From: Candidatus Thiodictyon syntrophicum
Lineage (GTDB): Bacteria > Pseudomonadota > Gammaproteobacteria > Chromatiales > Chromatiaceae
Reading direction: 5' to 3'
Assembly: GCF_002813775.1 (NCBI RefSeq)
Contig: NZ_CP020370.1
Coordinates: 4,241,501 to 4,305,500 of the forward strand
Length of the DNA stretch: 64,000 nt
The notes beneath the pieces are model-generated. The model was not told the origin of the DNA. It ran no database searches and saw only the letters and a list, made by a program, of their open reading frames with translations. Below are positions 1 to 9,900 of this stretch, in pieces. The position numbers were made by a program, and so were the translations under genes. Each line of letters starts with the position of its first letter. Positions within the stretch are counted from its first letter, which is position 1.

Positions 1-2
1 TC

Positions 3-989
3 TACAACATGCGCCTGGCGACCGGCTTCACGCTGGGTCTGGCCCAGGAACTCAAGCTGTTTCAAGGTCTGATCCGCTTGGGCCATGCCCGCCTGGTGCG
101 GCGCCTGGCGCGCCATTGGCAGACGACCAGGCCCGATCTGGTCGTGTCCCTGATCCCCAACTTCAACCGCGCCTTGCACGACAGCCTGGCGCTCGCGTGC
201 CCGGGCGTACCCTTCGTGACGGTGCTCACCGACATGGCCGATCATCCGCCCCACTTCTGGATCGAGCCGGACCTGGCGCAGCACCTGGTGTGCGGTACCG
301 ACCATGCAGTCGCGCAGGCGCTGGCCGCCGGCTGCAAGCCGCAGCGCGTGCATCGCAGCAGCGGCATGATCCTACGCCCCGACTTCTATGCCCAGAGGCC
401 CATCGAGCGGACCGCCGAGCGGCGGCGACTGGGGCTCGACGCGGACACGCCGACCGGCCTGGTGTTGTTCGGCGGCACCGGTTCCGGGGCAATGTTGGCG
501 ATCGCCAGGCGCCTGCCCGACACCCCCTTGATCCTGCTGTGCGGTCGCAATACCAAGCTCGCCAAGGCGTTGCGGGACCAGCCGGCCCGGGCGCCGCGCG
601 TCGTGGTCGGTTTTACGACCGAGGTGGCACGCTGGATGCGTCTGGCCGATTTCTTCATCGGCAAGCCCGGGCCGGGCAGCCTGAGCGAGGCGGTGCAGCA
701 AGGGCTACCGGTGATCGTGACCCGCAACCCCTGGACCATGCCGCAGGAGCGCTGGAACACGCAGTGGGTGCGCGAGCATGGCCTGGGCGTGGTTCATCGC
801 AGTTTCTGGACCGTGCAGGCGGCGGTCGAGGAAATCACGCGGCACCTGCCCGACTACCAGGCGCGCGTGCGCCGGATCGACAATAGCGCCGTCTTCGAGG
901 TGCCGCGGATTCTCGCCGGCATCCTTGCGCAAGCCCCGACCGCAACCCGCGGCGAGCGTCCGGTCGCGATGCGGGCGGCGAGCGGGTGA
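3..989 (+). CDS. Glycosyltransferase of the MGDG synthase/MurG-like (GT28) type, 5'-truncated by window edge
   Basis: The reading frame is open through the left edge, so the protein starts upstream; an internal ATG lies at position 9. Counting from it, FGGTGSG (about residues 144-150) and GKPGPGSLSEA (about 208-218) match the C-terminal nucleotide-sugar binding half of the monogalactosyldiacylglycerol synthase/MurG group, and the segment before them resembles the acceptor-binding half. It would transfer a sugar to a lipid or other membrane acceptor. The substrate cannot be read from sequence. It converges with the DedA gene. The fold is fairly secure, the reaction is not. Confidence 0.75.
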   Translation, partial: YNMRLATGFTLGLAQELKLFQGLIRLGHARLVRRLARHWQTTRPDLVVSLIPNFNRALHDSLALACPGVPFVTVLTDMADHPPHFWIEPDLAQHLVCGTDHAVAQALAAGCKPQRVHRSSGMILRPDFYAQRPIERTAERRRLGLDADTPTGLVLFGGTGSGAMLAIARRLPDTPLILLCGRNTKLAKALRDQPARAPRVVVGFTTEVARWMRLADFFIGKPGPGSLSEAVQQGLPVIVTRNPWTMPQERWNTQWVREHGLGVVHRSFWTVQAAVEEITRHLPDYQARVRRIDNSAVFEVPRILAGILAQAPTATRGERPVAMRAASG

Positions 990-1083
990 GCAAATCGATA
1001 CCCTGTTCGCCGCCTCCGGCGCGAAGGCACAAGGCCCCATCCGGCGCGGCCGCCTCACCCTCATCAAGCATGGAGCGCGCCCA

Positions 1084-1881
1084 TTACGTGCCCGCCGCCG
1101 GCCTCCCGCGGGTCAGCCGCCACCAGACCAGGGCGATCACCCCGACGACCAGGGCGGCCAGGGTCGCCGCGGCCGTCCAGGGGCTGATCCTGCGGATCAA
1201 GCCGATCATGGCATACAGGTGCTCGTCCAGGTAGTAGACCCCGAACCCCCAGACACCCACCCACAGGGCCGCCCCCACCAGGGTGAAGAGGGCGAAGCGC
1301 GGCCAGGGCATCTCAAGGACCCCGGCGGCGATGCTGAGCAACTGCCGCGGCCCGTCGATGAAGCGGCCGAAGACGACCAGCCAGCCGCCCCAGCGGGCGA
1401 AGCCGGCATCGACCCGTGCCAGCCGCTCCGCGTTGAACCCCCAGCGAGCCAGCAGCACCCGCCCGCCCCGGCGGCCAATCACATAGCCCAGGGCATTGCC
1501 GAGCACCGAGGCCAGATAGGTGACCAGCAGCAGCCACCCGATCCGCAGCCGCGGGTGCGCGGCTGCATCCAGGGCCGCGACCACCAGCAGCGTCTGTCCG
1601 GGCGTCGGCACCCCGGCCCCCTCTGCGCCCACGACCAGCGCGACCGCCGCGTAGCCGTAACGGTCGAGCCACGGCTGGACGCGGGCGATATCGTGTTGCA
1701 GGTCCCGCTCGAGGCGGCGGTGGAACGTCGCGTCCGCTGCCGTGCCCGCGGGGGGCGCGGCGGCAGGGGCTGGCGCCGTGTCGGCCGCCTGGTCCGCCAG
1801 GGCCGCCGGGCTCAGCCAGGACCCCAGCAGCAGGGGTAACAGCAAGGCCAGGCGGATCGGGAGTCGCTGATTACGCGTCAT
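1084..1881 (-). CDS. DedA-family (SNARE-associated/VTT) membrane protein
   Basis: About 265 residues: an N-terminal hydrophobic, signal-like segment ending near AALA, an Ala/Pro-rich linker, then a DedA core. Visible DedA features are the short hydrophobic stretch with GAEGAGVPTPGQ, the segment FGRFIDGPRQLLSIAAG (the conserved F-x-R-x(3)-R-x(3)-G pattern) and C-terminal transmembrane helices. DedA proteins are thought to act as proton-dependent lipid or undecaprenyl-phosphate flippases. ATG at 1881 is preferred over GTG at 1890; the start overlaps the end of the upstream PIN-like gene by about 10 bp, suggesting co-transcription. The extended N-terminus before the core is unusual for the family. 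Confidence 0.8.
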   Translation of the reverse strand: MTRNQRLPIRLALLLPLLLGSWLSPAALADQAADTAPAPAAAPPAGTAADATFHRRLERDLQHDIARVQPWLDRYGYAAVALVVGAEGAGVPTPGQTLLVVAALDAAAHPRLRIGWLLLVTYLASVLGNALGYVIGRRGGRVLLARWGFNAERLARVDAGFARWGGWLVVFGRFIDGPRQLLSIAAGVLEMPWPRFALFTLVGAALWVGVWGFGVYYLDEHLYAMIGLIRRISPWTAAATLAALVVGVIALVWWRLTRGRPAAGT

Positions 1882-2269
1882 TGGGGTCACCTTGGGGCGG
1901 GGCCGCCGGGCTGAGCGCGGCTGGGGTCGGGGTCCGATCGTGAAACAGGATCTTACCCCGGCGGCTGGTTAAGATGCCGAAGTCATCGGGCAGGTAGCCC
2001 ATCCACCATGAGAATAAGGGGTCCCGCAACCCCGGCAGGTACCGCGCGCGGTGCTTGATGCGCAGGAGGGCGGCGCGGATCTCCGGTTCCTCGACCGCGG
2101 CCGTATCCACCCAGCGCTTCACCAGTCCCGACGTACCGCAGGTGATGACTCCGACGGATGATGCGACCGTGATCGCCTTGCGGTCATCGGTGGCAAGCGT
2201 CCAGCCGCGCGACTGGGCGATGGCCAGGGCCATGGCCTCGCCGTCATCGAGTTGTCGGGCATGGGCCAC
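1871..2269 (-). CDS. PIN-domain protein, N-terminally truncated (probable remnant)
   Basis: Residues LDDGEAMALAIAQSRGW followed by LATDDRKA are the second half of a PIN ribonuclease fold, including acidic residues of the metal site. The frame stays open upstream of the GTG at 2269 to about 2341 (reading YEAIDLKPHIASRLFDVV), but then runs into the end of the XRE/ImmA gene with no room for the N-terminal strand that carries the first catalytic Asp. The ATG that overlaps the regulator's stop codon (ATGA, 2352-2355) is in another frame. An N-terminal deletion or frameshift is therefore likely and nuclease activity doubtful. Normally this gene would be the toxin-like partner of the upstream regulator. 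Confidence 0.55.
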   Translation of the reverse strand: MAHARQLDDGEAMALAIAQSRGWTLATDDRKAITVASSVGVITCGTSGLVKRWVDTAAVEEPEIRAALLRIKHRARYLPGLRDPLFSWWMGYLPDDFGILTSRRGKILFHDRTPTPAALSPAAPPQGDPNDA

Positions 2270-2351
2270 GAATGCGCCGATCTCCTGCGCACCAACCGGC
2301 GCAACGACGTCAAACAGCCGGCTCGCGATGTGCGGCTTGAGGTCAATGGCT

Positions 2352-3545
2352 TCATAGGGAGAGTTGCTCCGGAATCTGCACGGCGCACGCCTGTCCCTGG
2401 GCGTCCAGGTCCCGCGAGGTCAGGGTCGCCTCCACGATCTCCCGTGCCGTTACCCGATCGGTGCGAAGAAATCGAGCCAGGACGCCCTCGCTGATCAACT
2501 CCCGAACGCAGGCCTGGACCGCCAGATGGCGATAACGCTCGGGGTAGGCGTCCTCATGGCTCGGTGGGGGCGCCAGACCCAATAGTCGGCGCGCGGCACC
2601 CGCCTTGAACCCGCGCTCGGCCAGGGCCTCCCAGGTACCGTCCGGAAGCAGTCCGAGTTGCTCCAGACGCAAGGCCGCCGCCTGGGCGGAGACATGGAAC
2701 TGGTGCGCCAGTCGGCTGAGGTCAGCGGTCTGAAAATCACCGGTCTGTTCGGTGACCGCGAGGAAGCCCCGTCGAATTGCGGTCTCCGGCATCAGGAAGC
2801 CGGCGGCAAAGGCATCCGCAAACCGCTCCGACAGCGGCTTGCGTCGTGCATCGTCGATGTAATCCACGCCCGGCTGGTGCCGGTCGGCGAGGAAGTGGGC
2901 ATACTCGTGGGCCAGGGTCCAACGGCGCCGCTCCGGCGGATGTTTGCGGTTGATCACCATGCAATAGCCCAAGCGCGGCACGAAGGCATAGAGCCCGGCG
3001 ATGGCCGAGGCAAGGTCGCCAAAGAAGCAATGGACCCCGGCCTGCTCAACCAGCACCCGCAGGTCGAAGATGGGTTGATCCCCCAGATGCAGCCGGGCGC
3101 GCTCGCGGATGGCCACATCCTCCGCGAAGGTGCGCAGCGCCATGCGGCGCGGCAGCCGCACCTCCGGCGGAAAGTCACGGAAGGGCTCCGCCTGCACCAG
3201 TTCTTCGAGCGCCTGGTAATCGTTTGCGAAGGCTTGCAGGGTCGCAATGGCCGCCTCGACCCCGGGCGCGCTTCCGGCCGCAAGGGCCGCGCGCAGATGG
3301 GGTTCCAGCGGGGGTGCATCATTGCCGGCCCGCATCAGGTCATGGACCGGGCGCCGGTAAAGCCCCGCCAGGGCGACGATCTCCTCGGGCTTGGCCTTGC
3401 GGGTACCTTTCTCGACCCCGATCAGGGTCGGGCGACTGACACCGAGTTGTTCGGCGGCCTGCTGCTGGGTCAATCCCGACGCCTTGCGCGCCTCGGTCAG
3501 GCGTTGGCCCAGCGCTACGGGGTCGAGGTCAACAGCCTGAGGCAT
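2352..3545 (-). CDS. XRE-family transcriptional regulator fused to ImmA/IrrE metallopeptidase
   Basis: 397 residues from the chosen ATG (MPQAVDLDP); an upstream in-frame ATG at 3614 would add 23 unlikely residues. An HTH_3 DNA-binding domain occupies about residues 10-65 (LTQQQAAEQLGVSRPTLIGVEKG). A peptidase_M78/ImmA domain follows, with the zinc motif HEYAH at about 213-217. Proteins of this architecture are the antitoxin/regulator half of two-gene modules whose second gene often encodes a PIN domain, as the 3' neighbour here does. It probably autoregulates the pair by binding near its own promoter at about 3550-3660. The toxin partner appears damaged. Confidence 0.85.
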   Translation of the reverse strand: MPQAVDLDPVALGQRLTEARKASGLTQQQAAEQLGVSRPTLIGVEKGTRKAKPEEIVALAGLYRRPVHDLMRAGNDAPPLEPHLRAALAAGSAPGVEAAIATLQAFANDYQALEELVQAEPFRDFPPEVRLPRRMALRTFAEDVAIRERARLHLGDQPIFDLRVLVEQAGVHCFFGDLASAIAGLYAFVPRLGYCMVINRKHPPERRRWTLAHEYAHFLADRHQPGVDYIDDARRKPLSERFADAFAAGFLMPETAIRRGFLAVTEQTGDFQTADLSRLAHQFHVSAQAAALRLEQLGLLPDGTWEALAERGFKAGAARRLLGLAPPPSHEDAYPERYRHLAVQACVRELISEGVLARFLRTDRVTAREIVEATLTSRDLDAQGQACAVQIPEQLSL

Positions 3546-3665
3546 AAGGTGCAAAGTCTCGTTTTCGGCCACGTTGAGGAGATCCCCTCCAGATTCCGCC
3601 TGTGTCAGGAGCATTCCACGCTAGAATTTTCGCAAGAAATTTTACTGTGCCGTTCGAATCAGCGG

Positions 3666-5834
3666 TCAGGCTGCCTCACCGAGCATCCGATCTCCCAGGT
3701 CGGCTTCCCCGCGGATGGCCTCGGTGAGGAGCCCTTGCAGGTAAGGGTCGCCGGGGTCGATGCGGCCGTCCTGATCCCGGTGGGCCTTGAGCCGGGCACG
3801 CAGGTAGTCATCGCCCTGGCCGCCATTGATCCAGTGTTCAATCCGTCCTGCCGCAGCCTCGTCGGCGCCGGTGCGCAGTAGTCGGGTGAGATCAATGAGT
3901 CCCATCCGCTCTGGGAAGGTCTCACCCAGCAGTTCCCAATGGGCGGCAGGCGTCGCCTGATCCGCCGCGGCCAAGTGGGGGGACAGCGTACCCAGGGCCT
4001 CGCGGTAGCGTTCGGCCAAGAGGGGCCGACGGTGCGGGACATGCAGGGCCCAGACGACCTGGGGATAGAGGTCGTCGGGATCATCGGCGAGCAGGTTCGA
4101 CAGGTTAAGCTCAGCAGACGCGGGGTCATTGACGCAAAACAGGAGATCGGCGTGGCTCGCGTCCGCGGCGCGGCGTAGCGGTGCAGCCGTTGCCTGCTCG
4201 TGGGCGAGCGCGCGGCTTGCGGGCTCGGCATCGGCCGCGATTGGGGGCTCGGCGGGCTCGCCATGCAGGTCACGGTCGGCGAGGCGGTCCCGGGCCTCCG
4301 CCATGCCCTCGGTACCGGTCGCGATCAGGCGGTCCAGGGTGGCACTTCTCCAATCCGCGCCGAACCTGTGCTCGTAACGATTGCGCAGTCTGCCCGCCTC
4401 GTCAGGTTGACCACAGGCAATCAGCAGCAGGGAGAGGGTGTAGGGGGCGACTTGGTTATCCGGAAGATCCTCCAATGTCCTGCGCAGCAGTTTCTCTGCC
4501 TCCGCCTCACGGCGGGTGCGCGCCAGCAGGCGGGCCAATTCAGCGCGTGCATGCCCGCTACTGGGGTCTCGTTTGTGCGCCTCGCGCAACAGGGACTCTG
4601 CCTCAGCGTCGCGGTGCTGGTCTATCAGGAGCACGGCAAGCTGGGTGCGGACCACGGCGTTGTCTGGCAGACGGCGTGCCGCCTCCCAATAGACGGCTTG
4701 GGCTAAGTCGGGACGGCCGAAGCGGTTCAAGGCGCGGGCACGCAGGTCCCAGGCATGTCCATTGCCGGGGGACCAGCGTAGGGCGTCTCTCGCCCAGCCG
4801 AGGACGTGGCCGGGCGCCCAACTCAGGACATCCTTGCCCAGGTTACAGGCCGACCGGACGAAAAACTCATCGGCATCACCGGTGTTCTCGGCATACCGCT
4901 CCAGGGTGTCGAGCAGGTTCTCCGCCTCCATGAGCACCATTGACCGTTCCTCCGGCTGCTGGGCGCGGAAAATCAGTCCATCGACGACTTTCTGCACGCT
5001 TGATGGAAGGGCGACTTGGTTGCGCCCATTCCATTCAGTTCTCAGAACTGGCTCTGTCTGAGTCAACCAACCGACGAAGGGCCGGTCCCGGAACTGCCGA
5101 TCCTTCAGAACCCCGTGCCACAATCGGTGCCAGGTGTTGCCGGTCCGCGGAAAGCGGGCCTTGAGCGCCCGCCAGCGCCGCAGAAAATCGCGCTGGTCCC
5201 TGGGGTTCGGCTCCAACTCCGCACCGAACCGGGCGAGACCGGCAATCAACTGCGGGCTCACACCCTGCCCGGCCGTGTTCGGAAGGCGACTCAGGCCATT
5301 GAGGGCCGGATCAATCATGGCCCGCCGCGACGGCTGCGCCGCCTCCTTGCAGAGCCGCAGCCAGTAAAACTGCAAGCGCTGGTCGACTTGCGTGAGCGCC
5401 CCCGCCTGGGCCAGGGCGCGGGGCAGGTCCCAAGCCTCGGAAAGCCGCAACGGGGCCGCCCACTGGTCCAGTTCAAGGTAATGGTCCTGAACCCAGGCCC
5501 CGCTCTGGGGCAGACGCAGGAACCAGACCGCGGACAGTGCGTCCATGGTCTCGGTAACGAAGCGCGACAGCCCGTAGGCGGCACGCTCATCCGGGGTCAT
5601 ACAGGTGCGGCGGGCGGCGAGCCAGTCGCGCAGGGTCACGTCGAGCCGTTGTCGGTCGGGATCGTCCGCGGGCAGGGTGCCGAAGAGCCGGTCCAAGATG
5701 TCCGGCGGGGTGGCACGCTCATAAGGCGGCATCCGGACCAAACCGCGCAGCAGGTCATCCAGGGCCGCCTGGGGCGCGCCGCGGAAGCGCTCCAGCCAGT
5801 CGTAAGTAATTGGTCTCGCTGTGGATGTGCTCAT
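3666..5834 (-). CDS. Large TPR-repeat protein of unknown function
   Basis: 722 residues from the ATG at 5834, which overlaps the upstream stop codon in an ATGA tetranucleotide; an ATG at 5846 is also possible. The N-terminal half (about 1-330) is rich in Trp, Arg and Asp and matches no family I recognise. The central part (about 340-500) holds tetratricopeptide repeats, for example the helix pairs around GRPDLAQAVYWEAARRLPDN, RDAEAESLLREAHKRDP and REAEAEKLLRRTLEDLPDN. No signal peptide or membrane segment is visible, so it is probably cytoplasmic. It is translationally coupled to the preceding ORF(s), suggesting a two-component system of unknown role. Confidence 0.7.
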   Translation of the reverse strand: MSTSTARPITYDWLERFRGAPQAALDDLLRGLVRMPPYERATPPDILDRLFGTLPADDPDRQRLDVTLRDWLAARRTCMTPDERAAYGLSRFVTETMDALSAVWFLRLPQSGAWVQDHYLELDQWAAPLRLSEAWDLPRALAQAGALTQVDQRLQFYWLRLCKEAAQPSRRAMIDPALNGLSRLPNTAGQGVSPQLIAGLARFGAELEPNPRDQRDFLRRWRALKARFPRTGNTWHRLWHGVLKDRQFRDRPFVGWLTQTEPVLRTEWNGRNQVALPSSVQKVVDGLIFRAQQPEERSMVLMEAENLLDTLERYAENTGDADEFFVRSACNLGKDVLSWAPGHVLGWARDALRWSPGNGHAWDLRARALNRFGRPDLAQAVYWEAARRLPDNAVVRTQLAVLLIDQHRDAEAESLLREAHKRDPSSGHARAELARLLARTRREAEAEKLLRRTLEDLPDNQVAPYTLSLLLIACGQPDEAGRLRNRYEHRFGADWRSATLDRLIATGTEGMAEARDRLADRDLHGEPAEPPIAADAEPASRALAHEQATAAPLRRAADASHADLLFCVNDPASAELNLSNLLADDPDDLYPQVVWALHVPHRRPLLAERYREALGTLSPHLAAADQATPAAHWELLGETFPERMGLIDLTRLLRTGADEAAAGRIEHWINGGQGDDYLRARLKAHRDQDGRIDPGDPYLQGLLTEAIRGEADLGDRMLGEAA

Positions 5835-6244
5835 GGGTTCGACCATCCTGGGGGCAATACGCCGAAGTCGTTGCGGTCACTCTCGTACTGTAGACAAAAG
5901 ATGTGGTCCGCGCGCAGCCGCTCGAGCCCCGGAGCGGCCAGCGTCTCGACGGGTTTCGTGATGGCGCCGACCCGGAAAATGTGCTCCACACGATAGCTCA
6001 GCCGCAGATGCAGGACCTCGGCGATTTTGTACTCGCAGTCCTGGTCGCCCGCAAGCTGAAGCGTGCGGCCATAGGGCAATTGCCGCGGCGCAGGGACAAA
6101 ATAAGACGTGAATTCATGATCCAAGACGGTCGGCACGCAGATGGGATGCACCGCATCCGTCGCCTTGCGCGCCGCCGCCAACACGTCTCGCACCGGATAG
6201 CGCATCAGGGCCACCAGGATGGTCTCCCCGGGCGCAGGGTTCAA
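5831..6244 (-). CDS. Hypothetical protein, probable C-terminal part of a frameshifted gene
   Basis: 137 codons, starting at a TTG just after an in-frame TAG, with no convincing ribosome site. It overlaps the upstream ORF (6114-6812) by 131 bp. If a single base is skipped near 6245, the upstream protein reads ...RDRFGLGALNPAPGETILVALMRYPVRD..., a seamless continuation, whereas the upstream frame beyond this point is Gly/Arg/Ala-rich non-protein-like sequence. I infer one ancestral gene of about 320 codons with a frameshift (real mutation, programmed shift, or sequencing error). No domain recognised. Confidence 0.5.
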   Translation of the reverse strand: MNPAPGETILVALMRYPVRDVLAAARKATDAVHPICVPTVLDHEFTSYFVPAPRQLPYGRTLQLAGDQDCEYKIAEVLHLRLSYRVEHIFRVGAITKPVETLAAPGLERLRADHIFCLQYESDRNDFGVLPPGWSNP

Positions 6245-6812
6245 GTGCGCCTAGTCCGAACCGATCACGGACCAGATCCGGCCAATCCGTGGCCGCCAGG
6301 GTATCCTCCAACCCTTGGTAGAAGCCGGCGAAACGTGGCCGGATCGAATGGGGGTTGCTGTTCAAATAATCGCAGACATCCTCCAGGACCGCCTCCGCGT
6401 CGAGGACATCGTACTTGGGGTCCGGGCGCCCACCCTGCACGACGGCCAGGAGTTCGTGGAGCCGCGCGATGGCCAGACCGATCTCACGCACGGCATACCG
6501 CAGGTCTTCGACCCGCACCAGCCACTGATCGTCACCGAGTGCCGCAGAGTGCGCTGCTTCCACGTTCAGGGCCGTGAAGGTCTCGGGCACGGCGCGGCGG
6601 ATCGCACGGGGGAGATACTGGTCTCGATGCCAGCGGTCCCAGGCAGCGAAATCGGCGGAGTTGCCCTGCTGGGCCGACTCATAGGCCGCCTGCCGTAGTC
6701 CGGAGACGTGTTCTTCAAATGGGTAGTTTTCGCCGTAGGCTCCGAGGTTTGGATCGCTGCTGCGGCAGGTAGAGCGGAGCAGTTCTTCCAGGTCCTTGAA
6801 CGCGGGTGTCAC
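6114..6812 (-). CDS. Hypothetical protein, probable N-terminal part of a frameshifted gene
   Basis: Starts at GTG 6812 with a good upstream AGAGGA site. About the first 187 residues look like a genuine, mostly helical soluble protein; the last 45 residues (from about 6245 down) are compositionally odd and lie opposite the better-looking frame of 5831-6244. See that entry for the frameshift argument. Together with the TPR gene it forms a three-ORF head-to-tail cluster. I recognise no family. Confidence 0.5.
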   Translation of the reverse strand: MTPAFKDLEELLRSTCRSSDPNLGAYGENYPFEEHVSGLRQAAYESAQQGNSADFAAWDRWHRDQYLPRAIRRAVPETFTALNVEAAHSAALGDDQWLVRVEDLRYAVREIGLAIARLHELLAVVQGGRPDPKYDVLDAEAVLEDVCDYLNSNPHSIRPRFAGFYQGLEDTLAATDWPDLVRDRFGLGALEPCARGDHPGGPDALSGARRVGGGAQGDGCGASHLRADRLGS

Positions 6813-6963
6813 AACTTCCTCTGCAGGGGTGGGGCCAAGGCTGACTCAATGTTCAGGGTAGCCGTGACATGAGGCGTCCGCAAGCGGTCAGACGATTGAC
6901 GGCACAGGGCTCAGCGAAGGCGCCTGGCTCGAAGCTGCCAGCCGGGCTTCCGGCCCCGGATCC

Positions 6964-9900
6964 CTACAACCCCAACTCCCGCCACCTGGCCTCGACCCGC
7001 TTGACCGAGACCGGATAGGCGGTCCCCAGCGACTGGGCGAAGAATGAAACTCGCAGTTCCTCCAGCATCCAGCGGATCTCATCGAGCCGCGGGTCTTCGC
7101 GGCCGGCGCGCTCAGCGGCCGTGGTGCGTTCGCGCCAGCGGGTCTCGATGGGGGCGAGTTCGGCCAGGCGCTGCTGGTCGCGGGCGGCGGCGTGCAGGAG
7201 GCGCTCGCAGCGCTGGTCGGCGGCCTTCAGATAGCGCGGGTAGTCCTTCAGGTGGGCATAGGGGATGGCCTGCAGGAAGCCGCGGAAGACCAGGCGGTCG
7301 AGTTGAGCGCGCAGGTCGTCGGTCGAGGGCTTCCAGTTGATCTGGGTGATGGCGGCGAGGCGTTGGCGCAGGGCCTGGTAGGCGTCCAGGATGGCGGCGG
7401 CCAGGGTGCAGACCTCTTGGGCGGTCTTGGCCAGGCCGGGCTTGCGGCTGCCCAGGCGCGCCTCGAAGGCGGCCTGGGTGCGGATGGGGTCCAGGCCTTC
7501 GAGGAAGGTCAGGTCCAGGATCAGGGCGAGGAGTTCGTCGGCCAGGTCGGGGGGCAAGGGCTGCTTGGCGGCGGGGGCCTTGGTCGACGCGGGCCTCACG
7601 GGGGCGGCGGGGCCGGGCCGCACTGGGGTGCGGCGCTCCCAGGTGGGGGCCTTGGCGTACTGCAGGGACAATCGCGGGAGGCCGGGGAGGCCTTTCTTGA
7701 GGGGACGCAGGTCCGCGGCCAGGTGGAGCATGAAGAGTCGGCGCAGGCCCGCGCGCATGGCCTGCCCGGCGCCCTCGGCGGAGTCGAGCACGCGGATGGC
7801 GACGGCGTCACCGGCGTCCACCAGGGCGGGGAAGCCGCGCAGGCGGATGCCGGCGCGGGTGAGATCCACCTGTTCGGGCAGGTCGCCGAAGGTCCAGCGG
7901 GTCAGGCCCTCGCGCTCCAGGCCGCTTGCCGGGATCTGGGCGAAGCTCTGCTGGCCCTGGCCGCCGTGCTCGCGCTTGAGTTCGGCCGGGTCGGCGCCGG
8001 TGGCGATCTCCCGGCCCGTGTCGTCGACCAGCCGGACCTTGATGCGCAGGTGTTCGGGGATGGCGGCCGGGTCCCAGGCGCCTTCCGGGACCGCCACGCC
8101 GGTCAGTTCGCGGATCGCCTCGCCCAGGGCCTGGACCAGGGGCCGGTCGCTGGGCTTGAGATAGGCGGCGAGGCGCGCGGCGGTGTCCGGGATCGGTACC
8201 AGGGTCTTGCGCAGCGCCTTGGGCAGGCCGCGCAGGAGTTCGGTGATGCGCTCGGTCAGGAGCCCCGGGACCAGCCATTCCAGGCGCTCGCCGGAGACCT
8301 GGTTGATGAGCGGGAGCGGGACCACCAGGGTGAGACCGTCGGCGGTGGTGCCGGGGTCGAAATGGTATTCGAGCGGCAGGCGGGTGGCGCCGACCTGCAG
8401 GCCGTCCGGGAAGGCCTCGGCGGTGACGGCCGCGGCCTCGTGGCGCATGAGGTCGGCCATGCGCAAGTGCAGCACCTTGGGGTCCCGGCGGGTCGCCTCG
8501 CGCAGCCATTTCTCGAACTGGGCGGTGGAGTAGATGCCGGGGGGGACGCGCTGGTCGTAGAAGGCGACGATGGCCTCCTCATCGACCAGGATGTCACGGC
8601 GGCGCGACTTGGCCTCCAGGTGCTCGACGTATTCGATCAGTTCCCGGTTGTGACGCCAGAAGGGGGCGCGGGTCTCGAAGTCGCCCCCGGCGAGCGCGAA
8701 ACGGATGAAGATCTCGCGCGCCTCGGCCGGGTTGATGGGGCCGTAGTTGACCCGGCGGTGCGGCACCAGGGTGACGCCGAACAGCGTCACCTTCTCGTGG
8801 GCGGCGACCTGGCCCGAGTCCGCCTGCCAGTGGGGCTCGGCGTAGGTGCGCTGCAACAGGTGGGCGCCGGCCGCCTCGATCCAGGCGGGCTGGACGCGGG
8901 CGACGATGCGCCCGTAGTGGCGGGTGGTCTCGATCCGCTCGGCGGCGACGATCCACTTGGGGCCCTCTTTGTGCAGGCCGCTGCTGGGGTGGATGAGGAA
9001 GCGGCTGTTGCGGGCGCCCTGGTATTCGCGGTTGTCGTCCTTGAAGCCGATGTTGGCGAGCAGGCCGGTCAGGAGCGCGCGGTGGATCTCCTCGGGGGTG
9101 CCGGGGGCTTCGATCGCGGTTACCGCGAGGTCGCTGGTCCGCATAGCGGACCCTACGGGGTCGCCGCGGGGGGCGGTCCGCGTAGCGGACCCTACGGGGG
9201 CGGCGCCATCGCGTAGGGTCCGCTGTGCGGACCGCTCACCGCGCCACTCGGGCGATGGCTTCCCCGTCCCGCGGGACTGCTTCAGCGCCTGGATCTCGTG
9301 CAGTTGCTCGTGCAACTGGGCGTGGATGTCGTGCCACTCCAGGACGCGGTTCCAGTTCAGGAAATGCTGTTGGCAGAGCTTGCGGAACTGGTTCTTGGAC
9401 AGGGCCTTGCGCTCCTTCTCGACGAAGCGCCAGAGGTTGAGGAGGGTGAGAAAGTCCGAGTCCGGGTGGCTGAAGGTGGCGTGGATCTGGTCCGCCGCCT
9501 GCTGCCGGTCGAGCGGGCGCTCGCGCGGGTCCTGGATGCTGAGCGCGCTGGCGATGACCAGGATCTCGGCCAGGCAGTGGTGGTCGGCGGCGGCGAGCAG
9601 CAGGCGCCCGATGCGCGGGTCCACCGGCAGGCGCGCGAGTTCCAGCCCGAGCGGAGTCAGTTCGCCGTGCGGGTCGATGGCGCAGAGTTCCTCCAGGGTG
9701 CGGTAGCCGTCGGCGATGAGGCGCCCGTCCGGCGGGTCCAGGAAGGGAAAGGACTCGATACCGCCGAAACCCAGGAGCTTCATCTGCAGGATGACGGCGG
9801 CCAGATTGGTGCGCTGGATCTCGGGTTCGGTGTAGGCGGCACGGGCCGCGAAGTTGTCCGGCGTGTAGAGGCGGATACAGACACCGGCGGCGACCCGCCC

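Noticed and set aside
7192-9216. A 674-codon plus-strand ORF opposite hrpA
   Set aside because: Composition is Gly/Gln/Ala-rich and repetitive, typical of antisense frames in GC-rich genes; hrpA is unambiguous.
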